From Ruminobacter sp. (GTDB taxonomy: Bacteria; Pseudomonadota; Gammaproteobacteria; Enterobacterales; Succinivibrionaceae), in the NCBI GenBank assembly GCA_017940385.1, contig JAGAYS010000056.1, forward strand, positions 1 to 64,000: a stretch of DNA of 64,000 nucleotides, given 5' to 3'. Below, one piece after another: positions 1-9,139 of this stretch (the stretch's first letter is position 1; the number at the start of each line of letters is the position of its first letter). The notes beneath the pieces were generated by a model. That model searched no databases, was not told the origin of the DNA, and saw only the letters and a program-made list of their open reading frames with translations. A program made the position numbers and the translations under genes.

Positions 1-289
1 GTTGGATGAATCTGTCTATTACCGTCGGTATGCCCAGCGGACGCTTATCTCCATTGTCTTTCGGAATATATACCCGCTTGATTGGTTTTGGTCTGTATGT
101 ACCGTTTCTTACCGATTCTGAGATTTGGTACGGGTGACTCTGGATGTATTCGGTAATCTCCCCCGTCTTCATCCCGTCTACTCCGGCTCCGCCCCTATTG
201 GCGATTACCCGCCCAATGGCTTCAGCCATCGTCCCGTGACTGAGTATTCTCTCTAAAGTTATCGGTTCGAATTCGTTCTTGCTAATCAT
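1..289 (-). CDS. ltrA: Group II intron reverse transcriptase/maturase, N-terminal part (cut by window edge)
   Basis: The minus strand is open from an ATG at 289 to the window edge, about 96 codons. The translation carries the N-terminal signature of group II intron reverse transcriptases: a GGAGVDGM stretch, then YRPKPIKRVYIPK and KRPLGIPTVIDR, which are RT domains 0 and 1. The protein copies and helps splice its own intron and drives retrohoming. The catalytic YADD box and the maturase and DNA-binding domains would lie beyond position 1 and cannot be judged. The roughly 495 bases upstream of the start are non-coding, as expected of intron RNA domains I-III with the ORF in domain IV. Family assignment is firm; activity is unknown. 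Confidence 0.88.
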   Translation of the reverse strand, partial: MISKNEFEPITLERILSHGTMAEAIGRVIANRGGAGVDGMKTGEITEYIQSHPYQISESVRNGTYRPKPIKRVYIPKDNGDKRPLGIPTVIDRFIQ

Positions 290-784
290 ATGTTTATATC
301 GCCAGTCCCTCATCGCACTCCCCTCAGGGTACCCTTGTGCACTCCACTACTATTCCCTTCGGTCGGCCTTCGCTTCTGTCTTATACCTTATTTTCAGTGC
401 TTGGGTTTGCGTTCCTCCTACTTTCACAATTGTTTTGTTCGGCCCTTCACGCATACTCATCGCTAGTATGGCCTCTGCTGACTTCCTACTATTAGTTGTT
501 ACTACCTCTCGGCTAGTAGGACCTCCTCGGGTAAGTACACTCTCTTTCGCTTCATCACTGCCATCTTTACGTTTATGACTCCGTCTAGCTATTGGACTTC
601 ATGTTATTTTGCACACTCATCCGCCATACCCGCCTGAGATGATTTCTGTTCGTCAGTTCGAAGTTTTACTATCGCTTCTTTCAGCTGCCACATTACTGTG
701 ACCACCTTGCGATTCGCTAACCCTTGCCACTAGATGCTGGGTTCGGGACTTTCACCCTATAGAAAGTGCACATGCCGAGCACAC
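1..784 (-). mobile_element. Group II intron (class C-like), 5' portion
   Basis: The element runs leftwards. Its proposed 5' boundary is 784, where the minus strand reads GTGTGCTCGGCATG, a typical group II 5' end beginning GTGYG. This follows immediately on a hairpin plus seven Ts. Insertion directly behind an intrinsic terminator, with a short non-coding 5' region (about 495 nt before the ORF), is the habit of bacterial class C introns. The element seen is a retroelement fragment only because the window cuts it; the 3' half with domains V and VI is outside. The boundary is inferred from the motif, not from an empty site. Confidence 0.72.
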
Positions 785-818
785 AAAAAAACGGGGAGAT
801 TACTGTAAAACTCCCCGT
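785..818 (-). terminator. Intrinsic terminator of the NADH dehydrogenase gene
   Basis: An 8-bp perfect stem (ACGGGGAG at 791-798 with CTCCCCGT at 811-818) is followed on the minus strand by seven Ts at 791-785. It lies about 75 bases behind the stop of the minus-strand dehydrogenase gene. The group II intron 5' end begins at the base after the T tract. Confidence 0.88.
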
Positions 819-891
819 AATTCATCTCATTCAGTCATGTCTGACCTATAACCGACCTGCGGAGGGCTCCTCTTGCCCCCTGCTTTCAGTC

Positions 892-2271
892 TCAGGCCTT
901 TGGAGCTGATTTCTGCTCTTCCTCAGAAGCAGATGCCTTACCGTCCTCGTGACCGTGAAGCTCTCTGAGGGTATCCTCGATATTCTTCATTACCTTGCTC
1001 TGGGTTGAACGCAGAATCATACGGTTTGACTGATCGTACGTAAAGTAACTCCAGATCCAGTCCATAAACACGAAGAACTTATTCTTTACCCCGAGGATTG
1101 ATACCAGATGTACGGCCATCCACAGAATCCAGGCTATAAATCCTCCGAATTTGCATCCCGCAATTTCGGCAACGGCTTTGTTCTTACCGATGGTAGCCAT
1201 ACATCCCAGATCCTTATAGGTAAAGTCGGTAAGAGGCTGTCCCTTTTCCATCGCCATTATGTTTTTAGCGAGAAGAGTCCCCTGCTGAATTGACGGCTGT
1301 GCCATCTGCGGATGTCCGTTAGGATATTTCGGATCCCCTTCCATAATGGCCACGTCGCCTATCGCAAATATATTTTCAAAACCCTTAACCTTATTGTGAT
1401 TGTCGACAATAATGCGACGGCCGCGGCCAAGAACACTGTCAGGGAGGCCGTTAACACTGTTAGCCGTAACACCGCCCACCCAGATAAGGTTTCTGGTACC
1501 GATGGAGCTGCCGTCATTCATTCTGACGCTGTTGTCGGTATAATCGGTAACAAAGGTATTGAGTTTAACCTCAACGTTCATCTTCTTCAGGAAGTTAAGT
1601 GCTTTTTCTGATGACTCCTCTGACATGCCGGCAAGAAGTCTCTTACCGCCTTCAATAAGATGAATATGAACCCTTGAGGTGTCCATGTCGGGATAATCCT
1701 TAGGCAGAACATAGCGTCTCATTTCCGCAATTGCACCGGCAATTTCCACGCCTGACGGACCGCCGCCTACAATTACTATGTTAAGGAATTCGTCGCGTTC
1801 CTGTTCACTTGAGCAGGTAACCGACCTTTCAAAGCTTGCAAGAAGCGTGTTTCTGAGCCCCATGGCTTCAGGAACAGTCTTCATGGGTATGGCCCACTCC
1901 TCAACGTTGCCGTTGTTAAAGAAATTGGTTTTGGTGCCGTTAGCCAGAATAAGGTAGTCGTAATCTATCTTACCTATTGAGGTCTGAATATAATTGTGTT
2001 CAGGATAAATGCATGTCAGCTCAGCCATGCGGAAATAATAATCCTTTCTGTCCTCAAAGAGCTTACGGAACGGGAATGATATGGAGCTTGGATTCAGACC
2101 GGCAGTGGCGATCTGGTAGATAAGAGGCGGGAACTGGTGATAATTGTTCTTGTCCACGAGAATCACCTGAAAATTGGACTTTCTGAGTCCCTGCGCCACT
2201 CTGAGGCCGCCGAAGCCGCCTCCGATTATAACCACTCTTTTTTTATCATTACGTTCTATGTTAAAACTCAT
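892..2271 (-). CDS. ndh: Type II NADH:quinone oxidoreductase (NDH-2)
   Basis: This single-subunit, non-proton-pumping flavoenzyme passes electrons from NADH to membrane quinone. Two dinucleotide-binding motifs are visible: GGGFGG at about residues 17-22 for FAD and GGGPSG at about 169-174 for NADH. An FAIGDVA motif near residue 305 contacts FAD. The C-terminal region has a hydrophobic stretch (FIAWILWMAVHLVSILGV) followed by WIWSYFTYDQSNR, which anchors it to the inner membrane face. At 459 aa it is full length. The C-terminal FTYDQS-type ending recalls the NDH-2 forms common in Bacteroidota more than E. coli Ndh; that is recollection of family style, not a search. It is monocistronic, with a strong terminator behind it. 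Confidence 0.9.
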   Translation of the reverse strand: MSFNIERNDKKRVVIIGGGFGGLRVAQGLRKSNFQVILVDKNNYHQFPPLIYQIATAGLNPSSISFPFRKLFEDRKDYYFRMAELTCIYPEHNYIQTSIGKIDYDYLILANGTKTNFFNNGNVEEWAIPMKTVPEAMGLRNTLLASFERSVTCSSEQERDEFLNIVIVGGGPSGVEIAGAIAEMRRYVLPKDYPDMDTSRVHIHLIEGGKRLLAGMSEESSEKALNFLKKMNVEVKLNTFVTDYTDNSVRMNDGSSIGTRNLIWVGGVTANSVNGLPDSVLGRGRRIIVDNHNKVKGFENIFAIGDVAIMEGDPKYPNGHPQMAQPSIQQGTLLAKNIMAMEKGQPLTDFTYKDLGCMATIGKNKAVAEIAGCKFGGFIAWILWMAVHLVSILGVKNKFFVFMDWIWSYFTYDQSNRMILRSTQSKVMKNIEDTLRELHGHEDGKASASEEEQKSAPKA

Positions 2272-2746
2272 ACAAACCTCAAATACAAATCTCTAAAATC
2301 CATTATTACCGGTATGGACGTTTCTGTTATCTTTTATGTTCTGCTCTTTTCCGTGCTGAGATCCCAAAACCGACGGAGCAACAAAATAATGCGTCAGGAA
2401 AGAAAACGGACACGACTGAGCTTTATAATTATTATTTAACACGCCACTGATTATCCTTCAGCGGAGGTGCGGATACCGCACATCTCAGCCATGGCAGGAC
2501 AGCCGTGAAATCAGGCGGTCAGAAAGTGTATGCAAGCCCGCAAACACCTTCTGAGGAAAGCTTTTCATGAATTATATCATGTATTCAGAAAGCATAATGA
2601 CACACAGCGCAGGAAAGCTGTACATAAATAAACCAAACGGAAAAAAGTATTCCGGCCCCCGACTTCCGGATGATTAGCGACAAAAAAGAAATCTCCGGTT
2701 TTCTGAACAAACCGGAGATTTCAGGATAATTTCTTAAGTAATCAGA
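2272..2746. other. Intergenic region upstream of ndh
   Basis: It holds the ndh promoter region (minus strand, right of 2271) and, at its left-facing end, the terminator of the next minus-strand gene. A plus-strand ORF running through 2137-2439 overlaps ndh and has no family resemblance, so it was dismissed. Nothing else is recognised. Confidence 0.6.
2688..2722 (-). terminator. Intrinsic terminator of the zinc-ribbon membrane protein gene
   Basis: A perfect 14-bp inverted repeat (GAAATCTCCGGTTT at 2688-2701 with its complement at 2709-2722, 7-nt loop) is followed on the minus strand by six Ts at 2687-2682. It lies 24 bases behind the stop codon at 2747. Confidence 0.9.
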
Positions 2747-4231
2747 CTAGCCTACAAGGAATACGGCATAGACTACGATGGATACCACGAAAAGACCGCA
2801 GACACCGTAGGTAATGTACTCGGAGTAATTCTGCTTGGACTTCTGCCCCTGTGCCAGAATGTTGAATACGTTACGAACAACCAGAAGTCTGGCGGCACAA
2901 CCTACGCCGATGCAGATACCCATAGTCATTATGAAAAGAGCAAGCCAGAATACGTACTTTTCAAAGCCTTCAAACATCGGAAGCAGTGTAAGCAGTGCTA
3001 TGAAAAGACCGGCAATAACCGGAATAATGCCAGCCTTCATCTGCTTCTGAATTTCATTGATGTAGTCGATGAAGAAAAAGCCTTCGCCCTTGATAAGGGC
3101 ATTCTTCACTGATCTGTGAACCTGTGAGGTTATGTAGAAGGCATAGCCGAAAGCCGCAGCTCCGAGAACGCACAGCAGGAATCTGGCCGCATCCTCGACA
3201 AGCACGCACAGGAGAAGACACGCAATGGCACCAAATGCAGCCGCCGCAAAAGAAATAATCTTCTTGTCGGCAACACCGGCATTGTATTCGAAAGTACCGC
3301 TGATTTCCGCTTCATCAGCATCATCATATTCTGAAGTCTGATCCTGCTCTGATTCAGCCGGAGCAACCGCGGTCGCCGCAGGTTCGGACGGAGCAGTTTC
3401 CTTTGCTTCGGAAGCCGCGGAAACAGGTTCAGATACGTTTTCCCCTGCCAGATCCACGACTTCGGCGGAAGCCGGTTCAGATTCCTGAGATGATGTATCA
3501 CCTGCATTGTCCATAGCCTTCTGTATCATTGCCGCAATACCTGACGCAGGTGCAGCACCGGACTGTGATACAGGCTTTGGCTGAGGCTGAGAAACAGCAG
3601 GTTTTGTTTCCTCGGTTAAATCAAGGGAATCATCAGCTGATGCGTTCACTGAAAGATCCAGAGAATCATCGGTTGACGCGGATGATGAGAAATCAAGTGA
3701 ATCATCGGTTGATGCGGATGATGAGAAATCCAGGGAATCATCGGTTGATGAGGATACGGAAAGATCTATCTCGCCTTCTGATGACAGATCCAGTTCTCCG
3801 CCTGCAGAAAGGTCAAATTCACCGCTACCTGAATCAGTAAGGTCAATACTTCCTTCGGAGACATCATCCTTGACTGATGATACCGGTGAAGAAGATGAAG
3901 GGGCTGCTGTAGCGGCAGCGATGACGGATTCATTATCGGAAGCTGACTCCGGCTTCTTTTCCGGAATTTCAGACTTGTCAATTACGATGTGGGCTACGTC
4001 CTCATCCTTTATCTTGGCATCGAAGACCACGCTGTTATTGGCATCGGTGCTCTTGCCCTTGTTTGTACTGCTGTAGAAACCGCCTGATGAATTCTGATTA
4101 TCGGCAGCCGGCTTGTTCTTTGAAAAATGAAGCTTGCTGGCAATACTGTTGTCTTTGGAAATTCTCGCGCCGCATTTCTCACAGAACACAACATCATCAT
4201 CCAACTCGGCGTTACATACCTGACATCTCAT
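2747..4231 (-). CDS. Zinc-ribbon protein with acidic repeat linker and C-terminal membrane domain
   Basis: The protein (494 aa) starts with a CxxC...CxxC zinc ribbon (CQVC and CEKC in the first 21 residues). A long, acidic, Ser/Asp/Glu-rich linker follows and looks disordered. It contains four 12-residue repeats around the core TDDSLDF, preceded by looser EFDLS/EIDLS repeats. The last ~170 residues hold about four hydrophobic segments, so the C-terminus is an integral membrane domain and the ribbon is probably cytoplasmic. Zinc-ribbon membrane proteins of this layout are widespread and mostly uncharacterised; no function is claimed. It is monocistronic with its own terminator. The start at 4231 puts the CxxC at residue 3, as usual for these proteins. 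Confidence 0.75.
   Translation of the reverse strand: MRCQVCNAELDDDVVFCEKCGARISKDNSIASKLHFSKNKPAADNQNSSGGFYSSTNKGKSTDANNSVVFDAKIKDEDVAHIVIDKSEIPEKKPESASDNESVIAAATAAPSSSSPVSSVKDDVSEGSIDLTDSGSGEFDLSAGGELDLSSEGEIDLSVSSSTDDSLDFSSSASTDDSLDFSSSASTDDSLDLSVNASADDSLDLTEETKPAVSQPQPKPVSQSGAAPASGIAAMIQKAMDNAGDTSSQESEPASAEVVDLAGENVSEPVSAASEAKETAPSEPAATAVAPAESEQDQTSEYDDADEAEISGTFEYNAGVADKKIISFAAAAFGAIACLLLCVLVEDAARFLLCVLGAAAFGYAFYITSQVHRSVKNALIKGEGFFFIDYINEIQKQMKAGIIPVIAGLFIALLTLLPMFEGFEKYVFWLALFIMTMGICIGVGCAARLLVVRNVFNILAQGQKSKQNYSEYITYGVCGLFVVSIVVYAVFLVG
3627..3770 (-). repeat. Four 36-bp in-frame tandem repeats
   Basis: Units begin at 3627, 3663, 3699 and 3735 (each at GAATCATC), with an exact 36-bp period. 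They encode 12-residue repeats in the acidic linker of the zinc-ribbon protein. The middle two units are nearly identical in DNA, which suggests recent expansion and likely length variation between strains. Confidence 0.85.
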
Positions 4232-4633
4232 ATATCTTCTTTCCCCATAACGGACAGATAAAAATCCGACCGTACATTAGACCTGTTATTTCTCAATAAT
4301 GTAATATTATATCTGTATCATCCCGTACCAGATATGCCGACAGTCCAATACAACCTCCGAGGACCGACGGCCAAGCCATTAAACAACAAAGACGGCTTAT
4401 ATATTTATTTTAAGTACCGGAACGTTTTTGTACCAGTATTTATAATTTTATAATGGTTAATTATGAATACAGCTAACATATTTAGCAACACGAATAACCA
4501 TTATTAGCAAAAATCTCACACGATTTAACATCTATGGCTTACAAAAAATCGTCAAAACGTACATTTTTTCTTCGAACGCATCAGCTCAAATCCGCATGCA
4601 CGGCACTTTTTCACACATGAACATACTTTTTTA
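4232..4633. other. A+T-rich intergenic region between zinc-ribbon gene and traN
   Basis: No gene is seen. It should contain the promoter of the minus-strand zinc-ribbon gene at its left and the 3' end of traN at its right. A perfect 10-bp inverted repeat (ATAATGGTTA at 4450-4459, complement at 4495-4504) is separated by 35 bases; it could be an operator, but nothing ties it to a regulator. No clear terminator for traN is visible. Confidence 0.5.
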
Positions 4634-7336
4634 TCAGTTTTGTTGTTTATCGTATGCTTTTCCCGTATATTCAAGCCGTTCTACAGTTCTTTCCACAGCA
4701 TTCATCCTGCCACCGGTATTAAGTATGTTACCGTCACCGGTCAGCCCCTCAACGGACATTCTGCCGACGTCGGCAATTCCGGTGTCTTCAACGTACCTGA
4801 GCCATTCCGAAAGGTCAATGCCGGAGAAATCGAGTTCTGACATCATTGACAGCGGCATGCCGGAGCAGATCCCTTCCGAACCGTTACCGGAACCTGTCGG
4901 AACCTGCTCCATAATGATTCTTGCAAGAGGAGAACTGAAGCAGCAGTAATGCTCATCATGAAGCACGCATTTACCGAGAACCTTTTCCCTGCAGCTTCTG
5001 CCCGTATGCACGCATGAATCAAGCTTCAGCTTTACGGAAGTCTCAATCTCACCCGGACGGCATGAGGTGGCAATCTCCTCAAGGGTTTTATACGTCTGAT
5101 AGGCAACGTATGCAGCCATCACCCCCTGCATGGTGCCTGCTATCGCGGGATTCATTTCCACCATGCTGATGCCCTCAGCACTGACCGTCTCAGTAAACAG
5201 TGCCTCCCTAGCCGCCTCTCCCATTGTCTGTTCCACAAGTTCCGCAAGCTTTGCCGTCAGTGCCTGCATGAATTCACGCGTTGCCTGCTCCGAGGCAGTG
5301 TCCATTACACTGCCTAAAATACTGTCGGCAGTTCCTGATACCAGTCCCTGTGAATTTCCCAGAAGTCCGTAATTTTCCCAGGAGCCGGGAGAGGACACGA
5401 CATTTTCAAGCGATGCCCTTGCGGTATTCAGCGCCACCATGTATGAGGTAAGGCGGATATAGGTTCCGACATCGGACGTATTCGGTGCATGACAGCAGTC
5501 CATCCTTCCGAAATACCCCTTTCTGCAGGAATTTTCGGTACCCCTGAATATTCTGCAGGAACGTCCTGAATCCGAATCTCCGGTGCACGAAATGTCATTC
5601 TGCATGTACTGGAGGGCCTGAAGAGCCACCACTGCATCCTGAAGTCCGGTTCCGACGCTGAGAGACTCAGTCTCCGCATAAGCCTCAGGAAGTTCCGTTC
5701 CGAGATCCTGCAGTATCCCCGATGCTTCAGTGCCATCCGAAAAGGTTCCTGCTGAAACGGCGTTTCCAAGGTCTGCGGAAAAATAACCGTGAAGCCGTTC
5801 CGGCTTCCGGGGTGGTAAAACCCCGTTGTTTTCAGCCTCATCACCGTCCGCTGCAGAAGACGGAACCTCATTTCCGTGAACGTCAGAGGAGTCAGCAGAC
5901 TCGGCCCATACGTCTAGCTTCATGCATAAAGGGGCCCAATTATCCCGTTCGCCATCAGTGAACAGGTCATACAGTGACGTCCCCGCGGCAAAGGACTGTT
6001 TCTCAAAGTAGTCCGGACAGATCATTACGGCATTTTTTCTGATGCAGAAGCCGTCGTTCACGGAAGAAGGGCCATCCGACGCAAACCTCTGAAGACATTC
6101 CGTACGCAGAACCATGCCGGAATCCGCATGCAGAGTCTTCAGACATTCCTTATTCATCCAGCTGTCCTTTTCAATAAGCTTTCTGCCGTAATAGAGGATC
6201 CTGAAATTCATATATCCTTCTCCAGCTCCGGTTACCGATACCATCTGTTTCAGTTTCAGGGTAAAACCGCTACGCCCGTCGTCATCTTCACCGGCCTGAC
6301 TGTTCCCCTTCATTTCCAAAATAAGGGGCCACAGGTCCTTTTCCTTTCTCTCTGTCCTGCTTTTTCCGAGTTCACATCGTCCGGGAGTTTCCGGCGGAAA
6401 TTCTTTTCCCGGAAGATTCAGCACCTTACGCCACGGGGAACCGTCAACGCTTATAAGAAGGCGGATATGGTCATCATAGTATACGGTATCCAGAATAAGG
6501 GCTTTAACGGCTTCAGGCTTCTCCACATCAAGACTAATCTCATTCTCAAACACCGTACAGTTTCCGACAAGCGAATTGTCCTTCCTGTTACCCAGCCAGA
6601 ACTCTGTACAGCCTGTAGCCGTACCGTTATCTTCGGACGTCCTCCCGTCCGCCATGCATTCAGAAAAATCAATGCCGTCACCAAAGTCTATGGGTCTTAC
6701 CGCCCTGAAATCGTGGACAAGGAGACAGTGTCCGGACATTTCCTTTTCAGGTAAAACCAAAGCGGCATCATAATCATGAGATCCGTCATCATTGCGGAAG
6801 TCTGAGGAAGAATATTCCGTATCCGGACATCTTATGCGTCCCACTGATGGCGAAGCAAGGATTTCCGCAAGGGTGCAGCTGCTTACGTCCGTGTTATTCT
6901 GATTTTCCTCCGAATCAGCCGGAACGGCGTTTCTGCCAGCGCTTAGCGCAACCCCGGCACTTAACACGGCATCCGAAACACCGGCGTTTATGACGCCGTC
7001 CGTTGACAGGTTCCTTTTCTGAGACAGCTCCGTCATAATTTCATTCGAATACCGGTTCTCAAAAACAGTCCTTACGGAATCCTCGCGCAGTCCTCGGGCA
7101 AAATCCGCATGGGAACCTCCGATATTCTCCTCCGCATGCACGGAAGACGTCATCATAACGTGCAGCACGGGAATCATAAGAATGGACTGAAACAAAGCGG
7201 CAGTCAGGGCAACGCCTTTTGAAAGGATGACAGAAAATGCGTCAATGACGCAACCCGACGGAACCGCCTCGCTGATGCGACTCCGCATAACCTTCATGAA
7301 TATGTCCGAAACGGCAGCAGGTAAAAGCATGACCAC
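4634..7336 (-). CDS. traN: TraN, conjugative mating-pair stabilisation outer-membrane protein
   Basis: TraN is the donor outer-membrane adhesin of F-type systems that stabilises contact with the recipient. Near the C-terminus the hallmark Cys-rich region is present: a CREKVLGKC segment, YCCFSSPLARIIMEQ at about residues 797-811, and DFSGIDLSEW at about 836-845. At 900 aa it matches the long SXT/IncA-C-type TraN rather than the 602-aa F protein. A hydrophobic segment at 41-67 ending VHA-EE looks like the signal peptide, so the true start may be Met14 or Met17 rather than residue 1. Cysteine is abundant throughout, implying many disulfides in the periplasm. In SXT-like elements traN follows traU; here it stands alone, far from traU, among unrelated genes. 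Confidence 0.88.
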   Translation of the reverse strand: MVMLLPAAVSDIFMKVMRSRISEAVPSGCVIDAFSVILSKGVALTAALFQSILMIPVLHVMMTSSVHAEENIGGSHADFARGLREDSVRTVFENRYSNEIMTELSQKRNLSTDGVINAGVSDAVLSAGVALSAGRNAVPADSEENQNNTDVSSCTLAEILASPSVGRIRCPDTEYSSSDFRNDDGSHDYDAALVLPEKEMSGHCLLVHDFRAVRPIDFGDGIDFSECMADGRTSEDNGTATGCTEFWLGNRKDNSLVGNCTVFENEISLDVEKPEAVKALILDTVYYDDHIRLLISVDGSPWRKVLNLPGKEFPPETPGRCELGKSRTERKEKDLWPLILEMKGNSQAGEDDDGRSGFTLKLKQMVSVTGAGEGYMNFRILYYGRKLIEKDSWMNKECLKTLHADSGMVLRTECLQRFASDGPSSVNDGFCIRKNAVMICPDYFEKQSFAAGTSLYDLFTDGERDNWAPLCMKLDVWAESADSSDVHGNEVPSSAADGDEAENNGVLPPRKPERLHGYFSADLGNAVSAGTFSDGTEASGILQDLGTELPEAYAETESLSVGTGLQDAVVALQALQYMQNDISCTGDSDSGRSCRIFRGTENSCRKGYFGRMDCCHAPNTSDVGTYIRLTSYMVALNTARASLENVVSSPGSWENYGLLGNSQGLVSGTADSILGSVMDTASEQATREFMQALTAKLAELVEQTMGEAAREALFTETVSAEGISMVEMNPAIAGTMQGVMAAYVAYQTYKTLEEIATSCRPGEIETSVKLKLDSCVHTGRSCREKVLGKCVLHDEHYCCFSSPLARIIMEQVPTGSGNGSEGICSGMPLSMMSELDFSGIDLSEWLRYVEDTGIADVGRMSVEGLTGDGNILNTGGRMNAVERTVERLEYTGKAYDKQQN

Positions 7337-8299
7337 GACATTCCCCTAAATCTGGTGATACATTCTGCACCGCATTCTCTTACTTAAGGAATAACACCGG
7401 TTACGTCTAAGCCTTAAATAACCGTTTCAGACCTGCAACGTGATCCTTTTATCTTAAAAAACTGTATGTTTTTACTTTTTGGAATATAAAATGTTAATTG
7501 TATTAAATCCGTTCTCTTTTATGTGACTCTCGTGGAATATATAAGATAAAAATTCCTTTGGTTAATTTTTAGCAGCATATATCTCACTTTTTCCAGGATC
7601 TTTTAATTACAATATAAATTACCCTCTCTTACAGAGGAAAAGAACAGCACCGGCATCGGACATTCTCCTCTTTCTGACACCGAGCGTTTTCCTCCTTTAA
7701 GCTCGTGTAATCGATGTCGGTGCATTTTCCCTTCATGTAACCTGTTTTTGCTGGTTCATTTGAACCAGCTTTATTTATTTTGGGAGCCTTTTTTTCTTTA
7801 GGTCCTCCTTGCCGTATTTTCGGCATGCATACCCCAAAAAAAGCACCTCGCAAAACCTTTTATTTCAAGGGCTTTCAGCCGCTCCCTATTTCTCCCTTGA
7901 TAGTAAAACTACGGTCTCAACAAGCAAGGAGAAAATGCTATAAATCCACAGAATACCGCCCTCAAAGGTACATAAACAGATCTAATGTTTTTTCTCCCCC
8001 ATAACGTATTCGTGAACTTATCAAGTGTAATTGTTTTCAGTTGCTTTTAGGGCTTTTTCACTTCTTACATCGAGACTATATCAAACTATGCAAGTTTTCA
8101 AAATGCCAATACAGTGTAAATGGCAGGCCTTTCATTATCAATCGGCAATTTTGACTGCGAATCGGCAACATTATTTATACCGAACTTTGAGTGAAATGCC
8201 TATGCCCCGTTACTGTCGTTATTAAAAATAAGGGAATGGTTGTCAAACCTTCAATAATCAGTGCACGGTAAATGGTTAGTCTTTTATCTATCAAAAAGA
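7337..8299. other. Long intergenic region between traN and abiE
   Basis: Nearly 1 kb with no supported gene. Short ORFs on both strands (for example 7629-7853 minus, 7780-8004 plus) share no recognisable family and overlap a hairpin, so they were not called. A+T-rich DNA just right of 7336 should contain the traN promoter. The stretch may be scar tissue at the edge of the imported abiE/recombinase block. Confidence 0.5.
7750..7769 (+). terminator. Hairpin with downstream T-rich tract
   Basis: A perfect 9-bp inverted repeat (GCTGGTTCA at 7750-7758, complement at 7761-7769, 2-nt loop) is followed on the plus strand by TTTATTTATTTT. It has the form of a plus-strand terminator, but no plus-strand gene ends nearby, so it may be a leftover from a lost gene. 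Confidence 0.5.
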
Positions 8300-9139
8300 T
8301 CAGTCAATTACAACACCGAGTAAATTTCCAAGAATTACTATGATACTTGCATATTCAATTGTTTGAGCATAGGCAAACTTCTTTTGATATTTAATCCACA
8401 TTTCCTGTAATTCACTACTATTAGCAATACGTTCCAATAATGATTTTTTGTCTGAAATAATCTCAGTACTACCACGATGTTCAGATGTTGCAGCCAAAGC
8501 CTCAATAAAAATTTCTCTACTAAATTGCTTAGTAGTTACCAGAATATATACGTCATAAAAATCTCTTGGCCTGGTATTAAATACTCCCCGACTCAAAATC
8601 GTTTCAACCTTTTCTGCTAGAACTGTTTCTATATTGTATGCTAAAAGTTCTATTGTTTGATCTTCATCGAACATTCTACAGAATTCGAAGGTTACGGCTC
8701 CGGGGGTAATAACGTCCCCAGTAGAAACATCAATTGATAAAGGAGTTGTTATTGAATCGTACAGTGCATTAAGTCTTACACGATAACCTCCATAACGATC
8801 ATCCTTTCTTATAGGTTCAATTGAGATCAGGCAAAACCGCATTTCATCATTGAGATCAATGGCACCAATAGATTCTATGGCATTTCGTAACTTTTCTTCT
8901 CTTAATGCCATATTTCTTATTGTGGCATCAAGGTCCATGGTGGCACGGGTATCCAATCCCACCATCGCGGCTATAAGCATTCCGCCCTTAATTACAAATT
9001 TATTTTTATACTCGGATTGCGACAGTCTTGCAAGAAATCGTTCAAACATATAATTTTGAAGAACAACCTGAGCGGCAATTTTATTATTCTTCGCATAATT
9101 CTTTATTTTTGCCTTTAAGCTCATTGCTTTCGAACTCAT
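8300..9139 (-). CDS. abiEii: AbiEii-type nucleotidyltransferase toxin
   Basis: The 279-aa protein matches the AbiEii/AbiGii toxin family (DNA polymerase beta-like nucleotidyltransferase fold). The sequence KGGMLIAAMVGL followed by MDLDATI contains the catalytic GG and DxD elements. AbiEii proteins block growth when unopposed by the antitoxin and can abort phage infection; some act by adding nucleotides to tRNA 3' ends. Its ATG overlaps the stop of the upstream antitoxin gene by four bases, so the two are translationally coupled. The pair is visibly A+T-richer than the surrounding housekeeping and tra genes, which supports horizontal origin. Confidence 0.88.
   Translation of the reverse strand: MSSKAMSLKAKIKNYAKNNKIAAQVVLQNYMFERFLARLSQSEYKNKFVIKGGMLIAAMVGLDTRATMDLDATIRNMALREEKLRNAIESIGAIDLNDEMRFCLISIEPIRKDDRYGGYRVRLNALYDSITTPLSIDVSTGDVITPGAVTFEFCRMFDEDQTIELLAYNIETVLAEKVETILSRGVFNTRPRDFYDVYILVTTKQFSREIFIEALAATSEHRGSTEIISDKKSLLERIANSSELQEMWIKYQKKFAYAQTIEYASIIVILGNLLGVVID

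Noticed and set aside
279..578. Plus-strand 99-aa ORF at the left end
   Set aside because: It is antisense to group II intron RNA domains and the start of the reverse transcriptase; it has no family features.
4450..4504. 10-bp inverted repeat as an operator
   Set aside because: The 35-base separation and A+T-rich setting make chance likely, and no regulator is near.
7629..7853. 74-aa minus-strand ORF
   Set aside because: It overlaps a hairpin, has an odd Cys/Lys/Glu composition and no visible family.
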